A stretch of 64,000 nucleotides of DNA. Origin: an uncultured Shewanella sp. (GTDB lineage Bacteria > Pseudomonadota > Gammaproteobacteria > Enterobacterales > Shewanellaceae). This document shows, piece by piece, positions 1 through 8,853 of this stretch. Position 1 is the stretch's first letter. Each line of letters opens with the position of its first letter. The notes under the pieces were generated by a model. The model was not told the origin of the DNA, ran no database searches, and worked only from the letters and a program-made list of their open reading frames with translations. Position numbers and translations under genes: made by a program. The DNA is taken from contig NZ_CANMWS010000018.1 in the NCBI RefSeq assembly GCF_947501665.1, positions 62,001-126,000 on the forward strand, written 5' to 3'.

Positions 1-1157
1 AAGTACAGCCCACCATTTTGGTACATGGCTTTAAATACGGCAAAACGGCACAACTTATAACCCGTAAAAATTAGAATCATCGCTAATGTAGCCAGAGGAA
101 TATCTCTTAACCAACTGGTAATAAATAGTAAAGAAACTAACAGTAATAAGCCATGAAAAATGGCAGATAGTTTAGATTTAGCGCCCAGTGTGACATTAGC
201 TGAACTTCTGATTATCACTGAAGTGATAGGTAAGCCGCCCAATAAACCTGAAATGCTATTTCCTATTCCTTGTGCAACTAACTCTCGATTTCTTGAAGCT
301 CTTTTAGTTTGTTTACTGAGTTGCTCAGCAGCTTCTAGATTCAATAAGGTTTCTAAGGAGGCAATAGCCATGATCATTAAAGCAAAAATATAGATTTGGC
401 CATTGGCCCAAAGACTAAAATCAGGAAACTGTAATTGGCTTAATAAGTCTTGAACACTATTAATTTTGGGGACGCGAACTAATAATTGGTCATCTAAATA
501 AAGAGAGGGGGCGAAGCGACTAAAGCCCCAATTAATCAGTGTTGTTACTATGACCGCAATAAACGCACCAGGGAGAAATTTCGCTAAATTAGTGGGGATC
601 TTGCTCCAAAGTATGAGTAAGATGAGTGTAATGATTGAAATGATTATTGCGCCAAGGTGAATGTGTTTGAGTAAGTAAAGCAGAGGAGTGAGATCCAACG
701 CCATCCCTTGATAAGCATCAATCATACTGCCCCAAGGATTAGCAGTACCATCATAACCAAAAGCGAGGGGAATTTGCTTGATGATAATAATCATACCTAT
801 GGCAGTAATAAGGCCTTGAATAACATTAGAAGGCATGTAATTTGCCAATACCCCTGCTTTACAAAATCCCATGATGATTTGCAATATACCTGCAAACAAT
901 AAGGCTAATAGAAAAGCTTGAAAGCTACCTAATTGGCTGATGGCTGCAATGACTAAGGTGATCATACCTGCAGCAGGGCCACTGACACTGATGGCAGAGC
1001 CACTAAGCATACCAACAATAACACCACCGATCACCGCTGTTAAAATCCCCGCAAATAAAGGCACGCCTGAAGCAAGCGCAATCCCAAGACTTAATGGAAG
1101 GGCAATAAGGCAGATAACAATAGAGACAAAAAAGTCATTCTTAATGGTATTAAACAT
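1..1157 (-). CDS. SulP family anion transporter, 3'-truncated by window edge
   Basis: The reverse strand is open from an ATG at 1157 to the window edge, giving about 385 residues without a stop; the C-terminal part (rest of the membrane domain and any STAS domain) lies outside. The N-terminus begins MFNTIKNDFFVSIVICLIAL and continues with hydrophobic spans rich in Gly, Ala and Ile. The SGSAISVSGPAAG segment (about residues 55-67) and a later QIP.AFGYDG stretch are typical SulP signatures. The family moves sulfate, bicarbonate or other anions across the inner membrane; the substrate cannot be told here. A GGA lies about eight bases before the ATG. The gene follows the PLC-like gene on the same strand but is separated from it by a terminator. 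Confidence 0.85.
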   Translation of the reverse strand, partial: MFNTIKNDFFVSIVICLIALPLSLGIALASGVPLFAGILTAVIGGVIVGMLSGSAISVSGPAAGMITLVIAAISQLGSFQAFLLALLFAGILQIIMGFCKAGVLANYMPSNVIQGLITAIGMIIIIKQIPLAFGYDGTANPWGSMIDAYQGMALDLTPLLYLLKHIHLGAIIISIITLILLILWSKIPTNLAKFLPGAFIAVIVTTLINWGFSRFAPSLYLDDQLLVRVPKINSVQDLLSQLQFPDFSLWANGQIYIFALMIMAIASLETLLNLEAAEQLSKQTKRASRNRELVAQGIGNSISGLLGGLPITSVIIRSSANVTLGAKSKLSAIFHGLLLLVSLLFITSWLRDIPLATLAMILIFTGYKLCRFAVFKAMYQNGGLY

Positions 1158-1251
1158 TGGAGTTCCAAGGGGAATAAGACTAAGGTTATTAAAAGTGTAG
1201 GATAAATAGACTTGTTTTGAAAAAAGCTAAGTGATAAATAATAGGGCATGA

Positions 1252-1291
1252 CTAAAATAAAAATAGCGCCTAAATGGAATTAGGGCGCTAT
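1252..1291 (-). terminator. Intrinsic terminator after the PLC-like gene
   Basis: Read on the minus strand, ATAGCGCC and GGCGCTAT form an 8-bp stem, extended by a TAA/TTA pair past a bulged base, and a TTTTTATTTT tract follows. It sits just downstream of the stop of the PLC-like gene and before the SulP gene. Confidence 0.75.
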
Positions 1292-1317
1292 GATTAAAAA
1301 ATTATACATTTATAGTG

Positions 1318-1345
1318 AGTTCATAGTTCATAGTTCATAGTTCAT
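1318..1345. repeat. Heptanucleotide tandem repeat over a stop codon
   Basis: The unit TCATAGT is present in three perfect tandem copies (1321-1341) with partial copies on both sides. The TGA stop codon of the minus-strand PLC-like gene (1335-1337) lies inside the array. Confidence 0.9.
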
Positions 1346-2561
1346 TAGGATTGAGACCGTTAATACGCCACTCTCCTTCAGTGATTTGATCGCTGTAATC
1401 CAGCCAAACTTGCGCATGACTTTTTGCTTCCTTAGCCGCTTTCAATTTCTCATTATCAAAACTGTTTGTTGGCACATCAAAATGGAATTGGCTACCGAGT
1501 GCCTGGCAAGCTTGTTCTCCTCCGTCCCAAGAACCTGTATTATCAGTTACTTGCCATAGCTTATTTTGGCTGTCATAACAGGCGTAGGCATAGTCATTAC
1601 CACAGAATTGATCATCCCAGCGGCCATTACTCCATTGCAACGCACAATGTTGGCTGTCACCCACATTATTGGGTTCATTGACATCCCAGCTCCAAATGCC
1701 CGAAGCAAGGCGGTTATCCCTGACGACCATATCATCAAGATTTACGATGTTGGCGCCTTGCTGAAAAAAATCAGTGACATCAGAGTCTGTAATATAATTG
1801 TCACTGCCGCCAGTGAAAATATCGGCTATGGCTTTGTTAGTCGTTCTGTCTTCCCAAATACGGCCAACGTTACCCAATCCTGTGTATGCCGTATTTTTCC
1901 AATTGATTTCATTGCTACAACCGCCATCTCCCCAAAGAATGACTTTTTTCCCTGCCGCTATGACATCGGCTTTGGTTAAGCTATCTGGAATAGACTGGCA
2001 ACCTTGACTCTGGTAAATCCATTGACCGAAACGCTCATTTATTTGATTAAATGCATCGGTGTGATGGCCTTCCATATGATCTTCAATGTATAAAATAATG
2101 ACTTGATCTTCACTATCAGCGCTATTCAGCCAATTTTTTATCTCATTGAGTCCTTCAGTGAAATATTTATCATTCAGACTGCAAAAACCATGGCATAAAA
2201 GTAAACGTTTAGGATAGGAAAATAAGCTTTCCATCTTGGCTGTCCAGTGCACATCAAGTTCAATAAAGCGAGCGCCCATAAGCAGTTGTTCATGTAAGTT
2301 GTGTTTTTGTTGTGGATCGAGATAACGGCAACCCACTGAGAAATTGCAACTTGTATAAGATTCGGAATTATAACTATTGTGTGTGCCTAATATATTATTG
2401 TCGATAATAGGAGAATAAACATCAAGTAAGCGTTGTGATGCAAGTGCTTGTCCTTGCCAAGAAGCATTAAAATCTGAAATACTGTCAGCGTTGACATTAA
2501 AGCTGAGTTGACAGCAAGCCAGAATAGCAGCTGACATAAATGTAAAAAATGAAGATGTCAT
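1335..2561 (-). CDS. Secreted PI-PLC-like phosphodiesterase with C-type lectin-like domain
   Basis: A 408-residue protein with a hydrophobic N-terminal signal peptide (about residues 1-25). The first half has the landmarks of the PI-PLC X-domain-like TIM barrel: GTHNSYN with H61, ELDVHW at 101-106, and CHG with H124, which fit the two catalytic histidines and metal-site acids of that superfamily. From about residue 285 to 345 the pattern WSWDVNEPNN...CALQW..G.WDD..C....YAC is that of a C-type lectin-like fold. The likely role is a secreted lipid- or glycan-targeting phosphodiesterase anchored by a lectin module; the true substrate is unknown. The start is supported by AAGGGA about nine bases before the ATG. 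Confidence 0.75.
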   Translation of the reverse strand: MTSSFFTFMSAAILACCQLSFNVNADSISDFNASWQGQALASQRLLDVYSPIIDNNILGTHNSYNSESYTSCNFSVGCRYLDPQQKHNLHEQLLMGARFIELDVHWTAKMESLFSYPKRLLLCHGFCSLNDKYFTEGLNEIKNWLNSADSEDQVIILYIEDHMEGHHTDAFNQINERFGQWIYQSQGCQSIPDSLTKADVIAAGKKVILWGDGGCSNEINWKNTAYTGLGNVGRIWEDRTTNKAIADIFTGGSDNYITDSDVTDFFQQGANIVNLDDMVVRDNRLASGIWSWDVNEPNNVGDSQHCALQWSNGRWDDQFCGNDYAYACYDSQNKLWQVTDNTGSWDGGEQACQALGSQFHFDVPTNSFDNEKLKAAKEAKSHAQVWLDYSDQITEGEWRINGLNPNEL

Positions 2562-2930
2562 TGAGTCGATCCCTTATTGTATAACGGCTATTGATTAAGA
2601 AAAAATGGACTGTTAATTCGGACCTTATCGATAGCCGTTCCCTGTGGATCATTGACATAATCATGATTAACTTAAGGCTAATTTAATGACAAAGAAAACA
2701 CCGAGTGCTAATGTAGTCATTACGCATTAACCTACCTGAATAAATGTTGATTTGTAATCAATATGTTTATTAATTGTTTTTAATGTATGATTTTTTTTAA
2801 TGCATGAATCAATAAGAGATGTTGATACCTTATTTGTAAGGCTTGTTATATTACGGGACATGATTGCGCGCAGACAAAATGATATGGGATGATTTATCAT
2901 AAGTTTCTTTATATAAAAAAAGAGGGTTAG
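2562..2930. other. Divergent intergenic region, no gene seen
   Basis: This AT-rich gap of 369 bases lies between the divergent PLC-like and chorismate mutase genes and must hold both promoters. I see a small inverted repeat (CCTTA-TTTG-TAAGG near 2828-2841) but no convincing operator or RNA gene. Confidence 0.5.
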
Positions 2931-3476
2931 ATGAAACCATTATTGAAAATGATAATGAAACATTATGGCTTTTTTTGTTTAGTGCTTTTGTTTCCTTTTG
3001 CTGCCATGGCTAATGTTGATAATATTTTCCAGACCATTAATGAGCGGTTAATGTACATGGAAGACGTCGCCCTTTATAAGGCGCAGCATCATTTGCCCAT
3101 TGAAGACATAGCACGGGAGAAAAAAGTGTTAGCCAGTGCAACACACGCGGCGAGTCAACTGGGTTTACCTGCGAATAAAGTGGAGGTTTTTTTCAAGGCC
3201 CAAATTGCCGTAGCAAAAGCGATTCAATACCGTTATCGTGCCCAATGGCTGGCGATGCCCACTTTAGCTACTCCAAAAGATTTGCAAACGCAAGTGAGGC
3301 CTGCGCTTATTCAGTTAGGTAAGCAGTTAAATACTGAACTGTCAGCGTATGTAAAACAAGGTGGTCATTTCGTGCCGAAACAATACCAATATTTCAGTGA
3401 TGCGATTAAGGTCAAATACGTCACTGAAGCCGATAAAAAGTTGCTGTTTAATGCATTGATGCAGGTAACTCAATAA
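2931..3476 (+). CDS. Secreted chorismate mutase, AroQ-gamma type
   Basis: A 181-residue protein with a Sec signal peptide ending near AAMA (about residue 27). The mature part has the all-helical AroQ-gamma pattern: INERL..M.DVALYKA in the first helix, an IAREKKVL segment, and VEVFFKAQIAVAKAIQYRYRAQW in the second, matching the family in arrangement and length. These enzymes turn chorismate into prephenate in the periplasm; why bacteria export the activity is unsettled. An AGAGGG ribosome-binding site lies seven bases before the ATG. It sits two genes from the trp operon on the opposite strand, but nothing shows a functional link. Confidence 0.85.
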   Translation: MKPLLKMIMKHYGFFCLVLLFPFAAMANVDNIFQTINERLMYMEDVALYKAQHHLPIEDIAREKKVLASATHAASQLGLPANKVEVFFKAQIAVAKAIQYRYRAQWLAMPTLATPKDLQTQVRPALIQLGKQLNTELSAYVKQGGHFVPKQYQYFSDAIKVKYVTEADKKLLFNALMQVTQ

Positions 3477-3567
3477 TTGCTTTTATTATTATCTAAAAGG
3501 TAAGATTTTAATGTGAACCTTATTTAAGGGCATTTTATATGCCATCATGCGCTATGGAGATTGATAC

Positions 3568-4131
3568 ATGGAAGATTATACCAATATAGATTTTTCTTTT
3601 ATTGAACAATTGGAAGGTTTTACATTAATAGGTTATGTACCAGATGCGCAGTCAAGTCAATCTGGTGTGACAATAGGCTCAGGGTTTGATATTGGCCAGC
3701 GCTCTGTTTTAGAACTGAAAAATGCATTTTCTGCTTCACTTTTTGAAAAGCTCAAACCCTATGCCACACTGAAAAAGATGGATGCTGTGATAAAGTTAGC
3801 AGCGCTACCGTTAACCATTTCAACGGTAGAAGCGCAAGAAATTACCCGTTATAGCCATTCAAGTACGATTAATCGAATAGCCAATGAATGGAATGCTAGT
3901 CGCTCTAAAATCCCTTTTGAGCAATTACATTGTATCTGCGCGACAGTTATGTGCTCTGTGGCATTTCAATATGGTTCCTTATCTAAGCCGACACCCAAAT
4001 TTTGGCAACAAGTGACAACGGAGGATTGGCAAGGTGCGCTCAGTAATTTGAGGCATTTTGGTGATAATTATCCAACCAGAAGAAATAAAGAAGCGGATTT
4101 ATTGCAATCGTGGCTTGAGGCTAGCGTTTAA
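3568..4131 (+). CDS. Pesticin-type lysozyme-like protein
   Basis: A 187-residue protein with no signal peptide. The N-terminus has the phage-lysozyme-like arrangement seen in the pesticin C-terminal domain: FIEQLEGF with E16, YVPD with D26, and SGVTIGSGFDIG with T35, which match the Glu-Asp-Thr catalytic set. The rest is compatible with the helical lobe of that fold. Pesticin-like enzymes cleave peptidoglycan glycan strands, either as bacteriocin killing domains or as effectors. With no export signal it would need lysis or a specialised route to reach a wall. GGAG precedes the ATG. No immunity gene is recognisable next to it. Confidence 0.65.
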   Translation: MEDYTNIDFSFIEQLEGFTLIGYVPDAQSSQSGVTIGSGFDIGQRSVLELKNAFSASLFEKLKPYATLKKMDAVIKLAALPLTISTVEAQEITRYSHSSTINRIANEWNASRSKIPFEQLHCICATVMCSVAFQYGSLSKPTPKFWQQVTTEDWQGALSNLRHFGDNYPTRRNKEADLLQSWLEASV

Positions 4132-4160
4132 CCATTAACCATTAACCATTAACCATTAAC
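4129..4160. repeat. Heptanucleotide tandem repeat starting in a stop codon
   Basis: Four perfect copies of TAACCAT plus a partial fifth. The first three bases of the array are the TAA stop of the pesticin-like gene. Confidence 0.9.
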
Positions 4161-4224
4161 TATGTTATGAATCGATGTGTGATGAAGCACGAATGAACCA
4201 AGCAACTGAATCAAGTAACGAAGA

Positions 4225-4263
4225 TGAAAAATGGATAGCGCAATTTATTGAATAAATTGCGCT
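4225..4263 (-). terminator. trp operon terminator
   Basis: A perfect 13-bp inverted repeat, AGCGCAATTTATT and its complement, around a single base (4237-4263). On the minus strand it is followed by ATCCATTTTTC. It lies 45 bases after the trpA stop. The T tract is only moderate. Confidence 0.7.
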
Positions 4264-4307
4264 TACTGGAGAGTTTAAGAAAAATAATGTCAACTAGTAT
4301 ATTGACA

Positions 4308-5117
4308 TTAAAGCTGTGTCCCCGCTTTCATATTACGAGTGAACTCGCCCATTTTTTCTAGTAGTTGAGCCTCATCATCTTTATATCGGGTGATGATTTT
4401 GACCACCGCCGAGCCTGAAATTGCGCCTGCTGCCCCCGCGCTAATGGCATCATGCACTTGAGAGGGCTCGGCGATCCCAAAGCCTAGGAGTGGCGGCGGG
4501 GCATAGAATTGATTGAGTTTTTGTAAAATATCGCCAATAGGCATGCCAGCCTTAGATTCCGTACCTGTCACACCTGCGCGCGATAGCAAATAGGTATAGC
4601 CTTCGCCTTTGCTGCTCACCGCTTTTAATGTGGTTTCATCGGCATTGGGCGGCGCGATAAAAATCGGGGCGATATTGTGAGCCTTGGCTGCCTTAATGAA
4701 GGGTTCGGCTTCTTCCACAGGCACATCGGCAATCAATACGGAATCGACGCCAGCCGCTTTTGCTTTGGCATAAAACGCATCGATGCCATTGGCAAACACC
4801 AAATTGGCATAAAGCAGTAAGCCCATTGGAATAGTCGGGTGCTTAGCACGGATTCTTGTGATCATCTCAAAACAGATCTTGGGCGTGGTATTCGCGCTTA
4901 AAGCACGTAGGTTGGCCGCTTGAATAACCGGGCCATCGGCTAAGGGATCGGAAAAAGGAAAGCCTAATTCCAATGCATCGGCGCCATTGTCAATTAAGGT
5001 ATCAATGATTTTCAATGACAATTCAGGGCTAGGATCGCCCAAGGTCACAAAGGGGACAAAGGCACCTTGTTGCTTGTCTTTTAATGCGGCAAAGGCGGTG
5101 TGATAACGGTTACTCAT
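4308..5117 (-). CDS. trpA: Tryptophan synthase alpha chain
   Basis: A full-length 269-residue TrpA. It splits indole-3-glycerol phosphate into indole and glyceraldehyde 3-phosphate in the cytoplasm and passes indole to TrpB. The catalytic acids are visible: E50 in ALELGFPFSDP and D61 in DPLADGP. VDSVLIADVP and the GFGIAEPSQV and GAISGSAVVKI phosphate-site segments also fit. It is the last gene of the trp operon; its start overlaps the end of trpB by eight bases, consistent with translational coupling. Confidence 0.98.
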   Translation of the reverse strand: MSNRYHTAFAALKDKQQGAFVPFVTLGDPSPELSLKIIDTLIDNGADALELGFPFSDPLADGPVIQAANLRALSANTTPKICFEMITRIRAKHPTIPMGLLLYANLVFANGIDAFYAKAKAAGVDSVLIADVPVEEAEPFIKAAKAHNIAPIFIAPPNADETTLKAVSSKGEGYTYLLSRAGVTGTESKAGMPIGDILQKLNQFYAPPPLLGFGIAEPSQVHDAISAGAAGAISGSAVVKIITRYKDDEAQLLEKMGEFTRNMKAGTQL

Positions 5118-6309
5118 GAGAATTCTCCTTTGCTTTTTCAGCTAATATATCCGATACGGTGAAGATATCTTTATCACCTCGACCCGATAAATTGACCACG
5201 AGTAGGGTTTCTTTGGTGGCCGCTTTTGCAAGTTTTAAAGTATAAGCGAGGGCGTGAGCCGACTCTAATGCCGGAATAATGCCTTCTGAGCGGGCAAGTA
5301 ATTGAAAAGCGTCAAGTGCTTCATCATCGGTGGCAGATTCATAAGTGGCGCGACCTGTTTTGGCAAGGTGGGCATGTTGCGGGCCAACAGACGGGAAATC
5401 AAGTCCTGCCGAAATCGAGTAAGACTCTTCAATTTGGCCTTGTTCATCTTGCATCAACGGGGCTTTCATGCCGAAGAAAATACCTGTTTTACCATGCTTT
5501 AATGGCGCGCCATGCATGGGGGTATCGATGCCTTTTCCTGCGGGCTCAACGCCAATCAATGCAACGGACTCTTCATCGATAAAATCAGCAAACATGCCAA
5601 TGGCATTAGAGCCACCGCCAACACAGGCGATGACCGCATCGGGTAACCTGCCCTCTTTTTCAAGTATTTGCTGTTTAGTCTCTTCACCTATCATGCGCTG
5701 AAATTCACGCACTATGGTGGGGAAAGGATGAGGGCCTGCTGCGGTGCCAAGCAGGTAGTGGGCGTTATCGTAACGGGCAGACCAGTCGCGCATGGCTTCA
5801 TTGCAGGCATCTTTTAATGTGGCTGAGCCTGAGGTGACTGGAATGACTTCTGCGCCCATGAGTTTCATGCGAAACACATTCGGAGATTGACGCTCAACAT
5901 CCTTGGCGCCCATGTAGATTTTACATTTTAAATCCAATAACGCACAGGCAAGTGCAGTCGCAACGCCATGTTGACCCGCGCCAGTTTCGGCAATGATCTC
6001 TTTCTTGCCCATGCGCTTCGCCAGTAGTGCTTGACCCAATACTTGGTTGGTTTTATGGGCACCGCCATGTAATAAATCTTCTCGTTTAAGGTAAATTTTA
6101 GCCAATGGATTAGGGCTTAAATTACGGGTTAACGTGAGGGCAGTGGGTCGGCCAGCATAATTTTTAAGTAGATCTGTGAACTCTGCTTGAAAGGCGGGAT
6201 CGGCTTGAGCCTCAATAAAGGCCGTTTCTAGCTGCTTGAGGGCCGGGACTAAAATTTGTGGTACGTACATACCGCCATATTCCCCAAAATAGGGGTTTAA
6301 CTTATTCAT
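5110..6309 (-). CDS. trpB: Tryptophan synthase beta chain
   Basis: A 399-residue PLP enzyme that joins indole and serine to make tryptophan. LHGGAHKTNQ holds the PLP lysine K86, and the GGGSNAIGMF phosphate-binding loop and the C-terminal LSGRGDKD are intact. The N-terminus NPYFGEYGGMYVP is typical. It overlaps trpA by eight bases and follows trpCF after an 82-base gap, the only sizeable gap in the operon. Confidence 0.98.
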   Translation of the reverse strand: MNKLNPYFGEYGGMYVPQILVPALKQLETAFIEAQADPAFQAEFTDLLKNYAGRPTALTLTRNLSPNPLAKIYLKREDLLHGGAHKTNQVLGQALLAKRMGKKEIIAETGAGQHGVATALACALLDLKCKIYMGAKDVERQSPNVFRMKLMGAEVIPVTSGSATLKDACNEAMRDWSARYDNAHYLLGTAAGPHPFPTIVREFQRMIGEETKQQILEKEGRLPDAVIACVGGGSNAIGMFADFIDEESVALIGVEPAGKGIDTPMHGAPLKHGKTGIFFGMKAPLMQDEQGQIEESYSISAGLDFPSVGPQHAHLAKTGRATYESATDDEALDAFQLLARSEGIIPALESAHALAYTLKLAKAATKETLLVVNLSGRGDKDIFTVSDILAEKAKENSHE

Positions 6310-6391
6310 ACCGTGTTCCTCATTGCATTCTTTAAATATTCTATTGTGGTATTCATCATGTGCTTTGATATTTCAATTCTGTACTTTTGCA

Positions 6392-7783
6392 TTAATATTG
6401 ACGTAGCGCGTTAAACACATTGGCAATTTTAATGGGATCTTTAATACCTGGGCTTTGCTCAACACCGGAATTAAAGTCTAAACCATAAAAGCCTTGCTCT
6501 GCGGCGTGTTTCGCATTTTCGAAAGTCAACCCGCCTGCTAGCATGGCCTCTTCTTTATGAAGTGCGGCTTTTTGCCAATCAAAGGTTTGGCCTGTGCCGC
6601 CAAACTGGCCTTGGGATTGACTGTCAAATAACAGTCTGTCGGCATGTGTGGGTAAGGTGACAGATAAGGCGTTATTGGCCGATACGGGCACAGCTTTCCA
6701 AATTTGAGTATGGAGTCCCAGTGCTGTTAATGCCACTTTTAGCGCTATGATGTCATCATTGGTTTCATTGCCGTGTAATTGTACCGCAAAAAGGTTGAGT
6801 GCTTGTGCAAAATGGGCGATGGTTTGTGCCTCTTCATTAACAAACACACCGACAAATTGCAGTTTGGGATCATTAGGCGTTAATTGACTCAGTAGCAGCT
6901 TTGTTTGTTCAAATGTGAGTGCTCGAGGGGATTTTTGAGCAAAAATGAGTCCGCCAAATACGGCGCCCGCTTGAGCGACGCTGCGAATATCGTCAATACG
7001 TGTGAGGCCGCAGACTTTGTTATTGCCCAGTAATAATAAACGGCAGGCCAGATCAATATCTTCTTGTGCCATCACAGAGCTGCCCACCAAGAAGCCGTTG
7101 ACGAGCGGGGCAAGGCGTTTAACCTGCTCATGGGTATAAATACCGGATTCACTGATCACCACTCGATCGCTTGGAATACGTGGCGCGAGCTTTTCGGTGA
7201 CGCTTAAATCTGTTGATAAGTCGCGCAAGTTGCGATTATTAATGCCAATAATCGGTGCGTTTAATTGAATGGCGCGTTCAAGTTCCTCTTCATTACTGAC
7301 TTCCGTCAATACATCAAGCTGATAGCGTTTAGCCTCTGTGGCTAAGTCTTGATATTGCCCATCATCCAGTACAGATAGCATGAGTAAGATGGCATCGGCG
7401 CCTTGATGGGCGGCCAGTTTGATTTGATAGGCGTCAACAAAAAAATCTTTACAGAGTACGGGCTGAGTGACGCGGCTACGGACACGAGGAATAAAGTCCA
7501 TATCGCCTTGAAAAAATTGCTCATCGGTTAGCACTGAAATGCCCGCCGCATAGCGAGTATACACATCACTGATGGTTTCAAGATTAAAGTCGTCACGAAT
7601 AAGTCCTTTTGATGGGCTGGCTTTTTTACATTCTAAAATAAAGCCTGCATTAGGCGCGCTCAGTGCATCATATAAACTTCTATCGGAGATGTTTGGTGAC
7701 AGTGTCTCTTCAGGAAAACGCTTCTTTAACGCGGTAATATGAGCGGTTTTGGTATCGACAATCTTGGTTAAGACATTACTCAT
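6392..7783 (-). CDS. trpCF: Bifunctional indole-3-glycerol phosphate synthase / phosphoribosylanthranilate isomerase
   Basis: A 463-residue fusion catalysing two consecutive steps of tryptophan synthesis. The IGPS half (about residues 1-255) has ECKKASPSKG, LCKDFFVDAYQI and ISESGI. The PRAI half (about 256-463) begins with KVCGLTRIDD, which has the catalytic Cys, and ends with the LAGGLTFEN and GLDFNSGVE phosphate-binding segments. The fusion is normal for enteric and marine gammaproteobacteria. It overlaps trpD by four bases (ATGA type). Confidence 0.97.
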   Translation of the reverse strand: MSNVLTKIVDTKTAHITALKKRFPEETLSPNISDRSLYDALSAPNAGFILECKKASPSKGLIRDDFNLETISDVYTRYAAGISVLTDEQFFQGDMDFIPRVRSRVTQPVLCKDFFVDAYQIKLAAHQGADAILLMLSVLDDGQYQDLATEAKRYQLDVLTEVSNEEELERAIQLNAPIIGINNRNLRDLSTDLSVTEKLAPRIPSDRVVISESGIYTHEQVKRLAPLVNGFLVGSSVMAQEDIDLACRLLLLGNNKVCGLTRIDDIRSVAQAGAVFGGLIFAQKSPRALTFEQTKLLLSQLTPNDPKLQFVGVFVNEEAQTIAHFAQALNLFAVQLHGNETNDDIIALKVALTALGLHTQIWKAVPVSANNALSVTLPTHADRLLFDSQSQGQFGGTGQTFDWQKAALHKEEAMLAGGLTFENAKHAAEQGFYGLDFNSGVEQSPGIKDPIKIANVFNALRQY

Positions 7784-8853
7784 GACAATACTTCCTTTGT
7801 GACTATGGCTGAGCCTGTTTGACTGGCATTGGCTAATTCAGTTAATAGGGTATAAGCACGGCCACTTTTGAGTGTGCTTAAGGCTAACTCTGTGCCTGCT
7901 TTTGGCGTGTCGGCAAGCCCCGCAATATAAAGGGCGCAGCCTGCATTCATGGCCACGGCGTGGGTGTGGGCCGTTTGGCCTTTACCTTGCAAAATAGCTT
8001 GAGTGTAACGGGCGTTTTCACTTGGGCTACCGCCTTTGATATCGGCTAGGTTAGCCAGTGGTATGCCAAGGGCTGTGGGCGTTAAATGATACTCGCGAAT
8101 ATGATTGTCTTTAAGTTCATTGACTAAGGTTTCGCCATGAATGGCGATTTCATCTAAACCACTGCCGTGAACCACCATGGCGCGTTTCACGCCAAGGGCT
8201 TGGAGGACTTGGGCAATGGGCGCGACTAAATCAGGACTATATACGCCAAGTAGCATGAAGTCAGGAGTCGCGGGGTTGATAAGTGGCCCGAGTACATTAA
8301 ATAGGGTGCGCGTTTTCAGGGCTTTTCTGACCGGCATGGCATGTTTGATGCCACCATGATAGTGGGGCGCAAATAAAAAGCATAAACCTAAGGTGTTTAA
8401 ACATTGACAGGCCACTTCTGGCGACATGGTTAAATTAATGCCAAATTGACTCAGTAAATCCGATGAGCCAGTTTTGCTGGTGGCGCTGCGGTTGCCATGT
8501 TTAGCCACGTTAGCCCCTGAGGCCGCGGCGACAAAGGCCGCCATGGTGGAAATATTAATGGTGTCGTGACCGTCGCCACCGGTACCCACAATATCGAGAA
8601 TACCTTTTGCTTTAACTGCTTCATCCGGTGAAGGGAAAGCCTTTGCCACACTGCGAAGGGCATCGGCGGCGCCAGTGATTTGATCGATAGTTTCGCCATG
8701 AATTTTCATGGCGATGAGCATGGCAGCAATAGCTGCTTCACTCATGTTCCCATTCATGATCTCAGTAAAGAGTATGCGGGTTTCATCACGGGTTAAAGAG
8801 TGTCCTTGGTAGAGCTGCTCAAGTAAGGCTTGTTGGCTGAACGCTTGATTCAT
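7780..8853 (-). CDS. trpD: Anthranilate phosphoribosyltransferase
   Basis: A 357-residue TrpD that transfers phosphoribose from PRPP to anthranilate. The PRPP site GTGGDGHDTINIST and the anthranilate-site segment KHGNRSATSKTGSSDLL are clear, and RTLFNVLGPLINP is present. It is separate from trpG here, not fused as in Escherichia coli. It overlaps both neighbours by four bases, a tightly coupled arrangement. Confidence 0.97.
   Translation of the reverse strand: MNQAFSQQALLEQLYQGHSLTRDETRILFTEIMNGNMSEAAIAAMLIAMKIHGETIDQITGAADALRSVAKAFPSPDEAVKAKGILDIVGTGGDGHDTINISTMAAFVAAASGANVAKHGNRSATSKTGSSDLLSQFGINLTMSPEVACQCLNTLGLCFLFAPHYHGGIKHAMPVRKALKTRTLFNVLGPLINPATPDFMLLGVYSPDLVAPIAQVLQALGVKRAMVVHGSGLDEIAIHGETLVNELKDNHIREYHLTPTALGIPLANLADIKGGSPSENARYTQAILQGKGQTAHTHAVAMNAGCALYIAGLADTPKAGTELALSTLKSGRAYTLLTELANASQTGSAIVTKEVLS

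Noticed and set aside
1566..1979. Long open frame opposite the PLC-like gene
   Set aside because: It is the antisense frame of a well-supported gene and has no features of its own.
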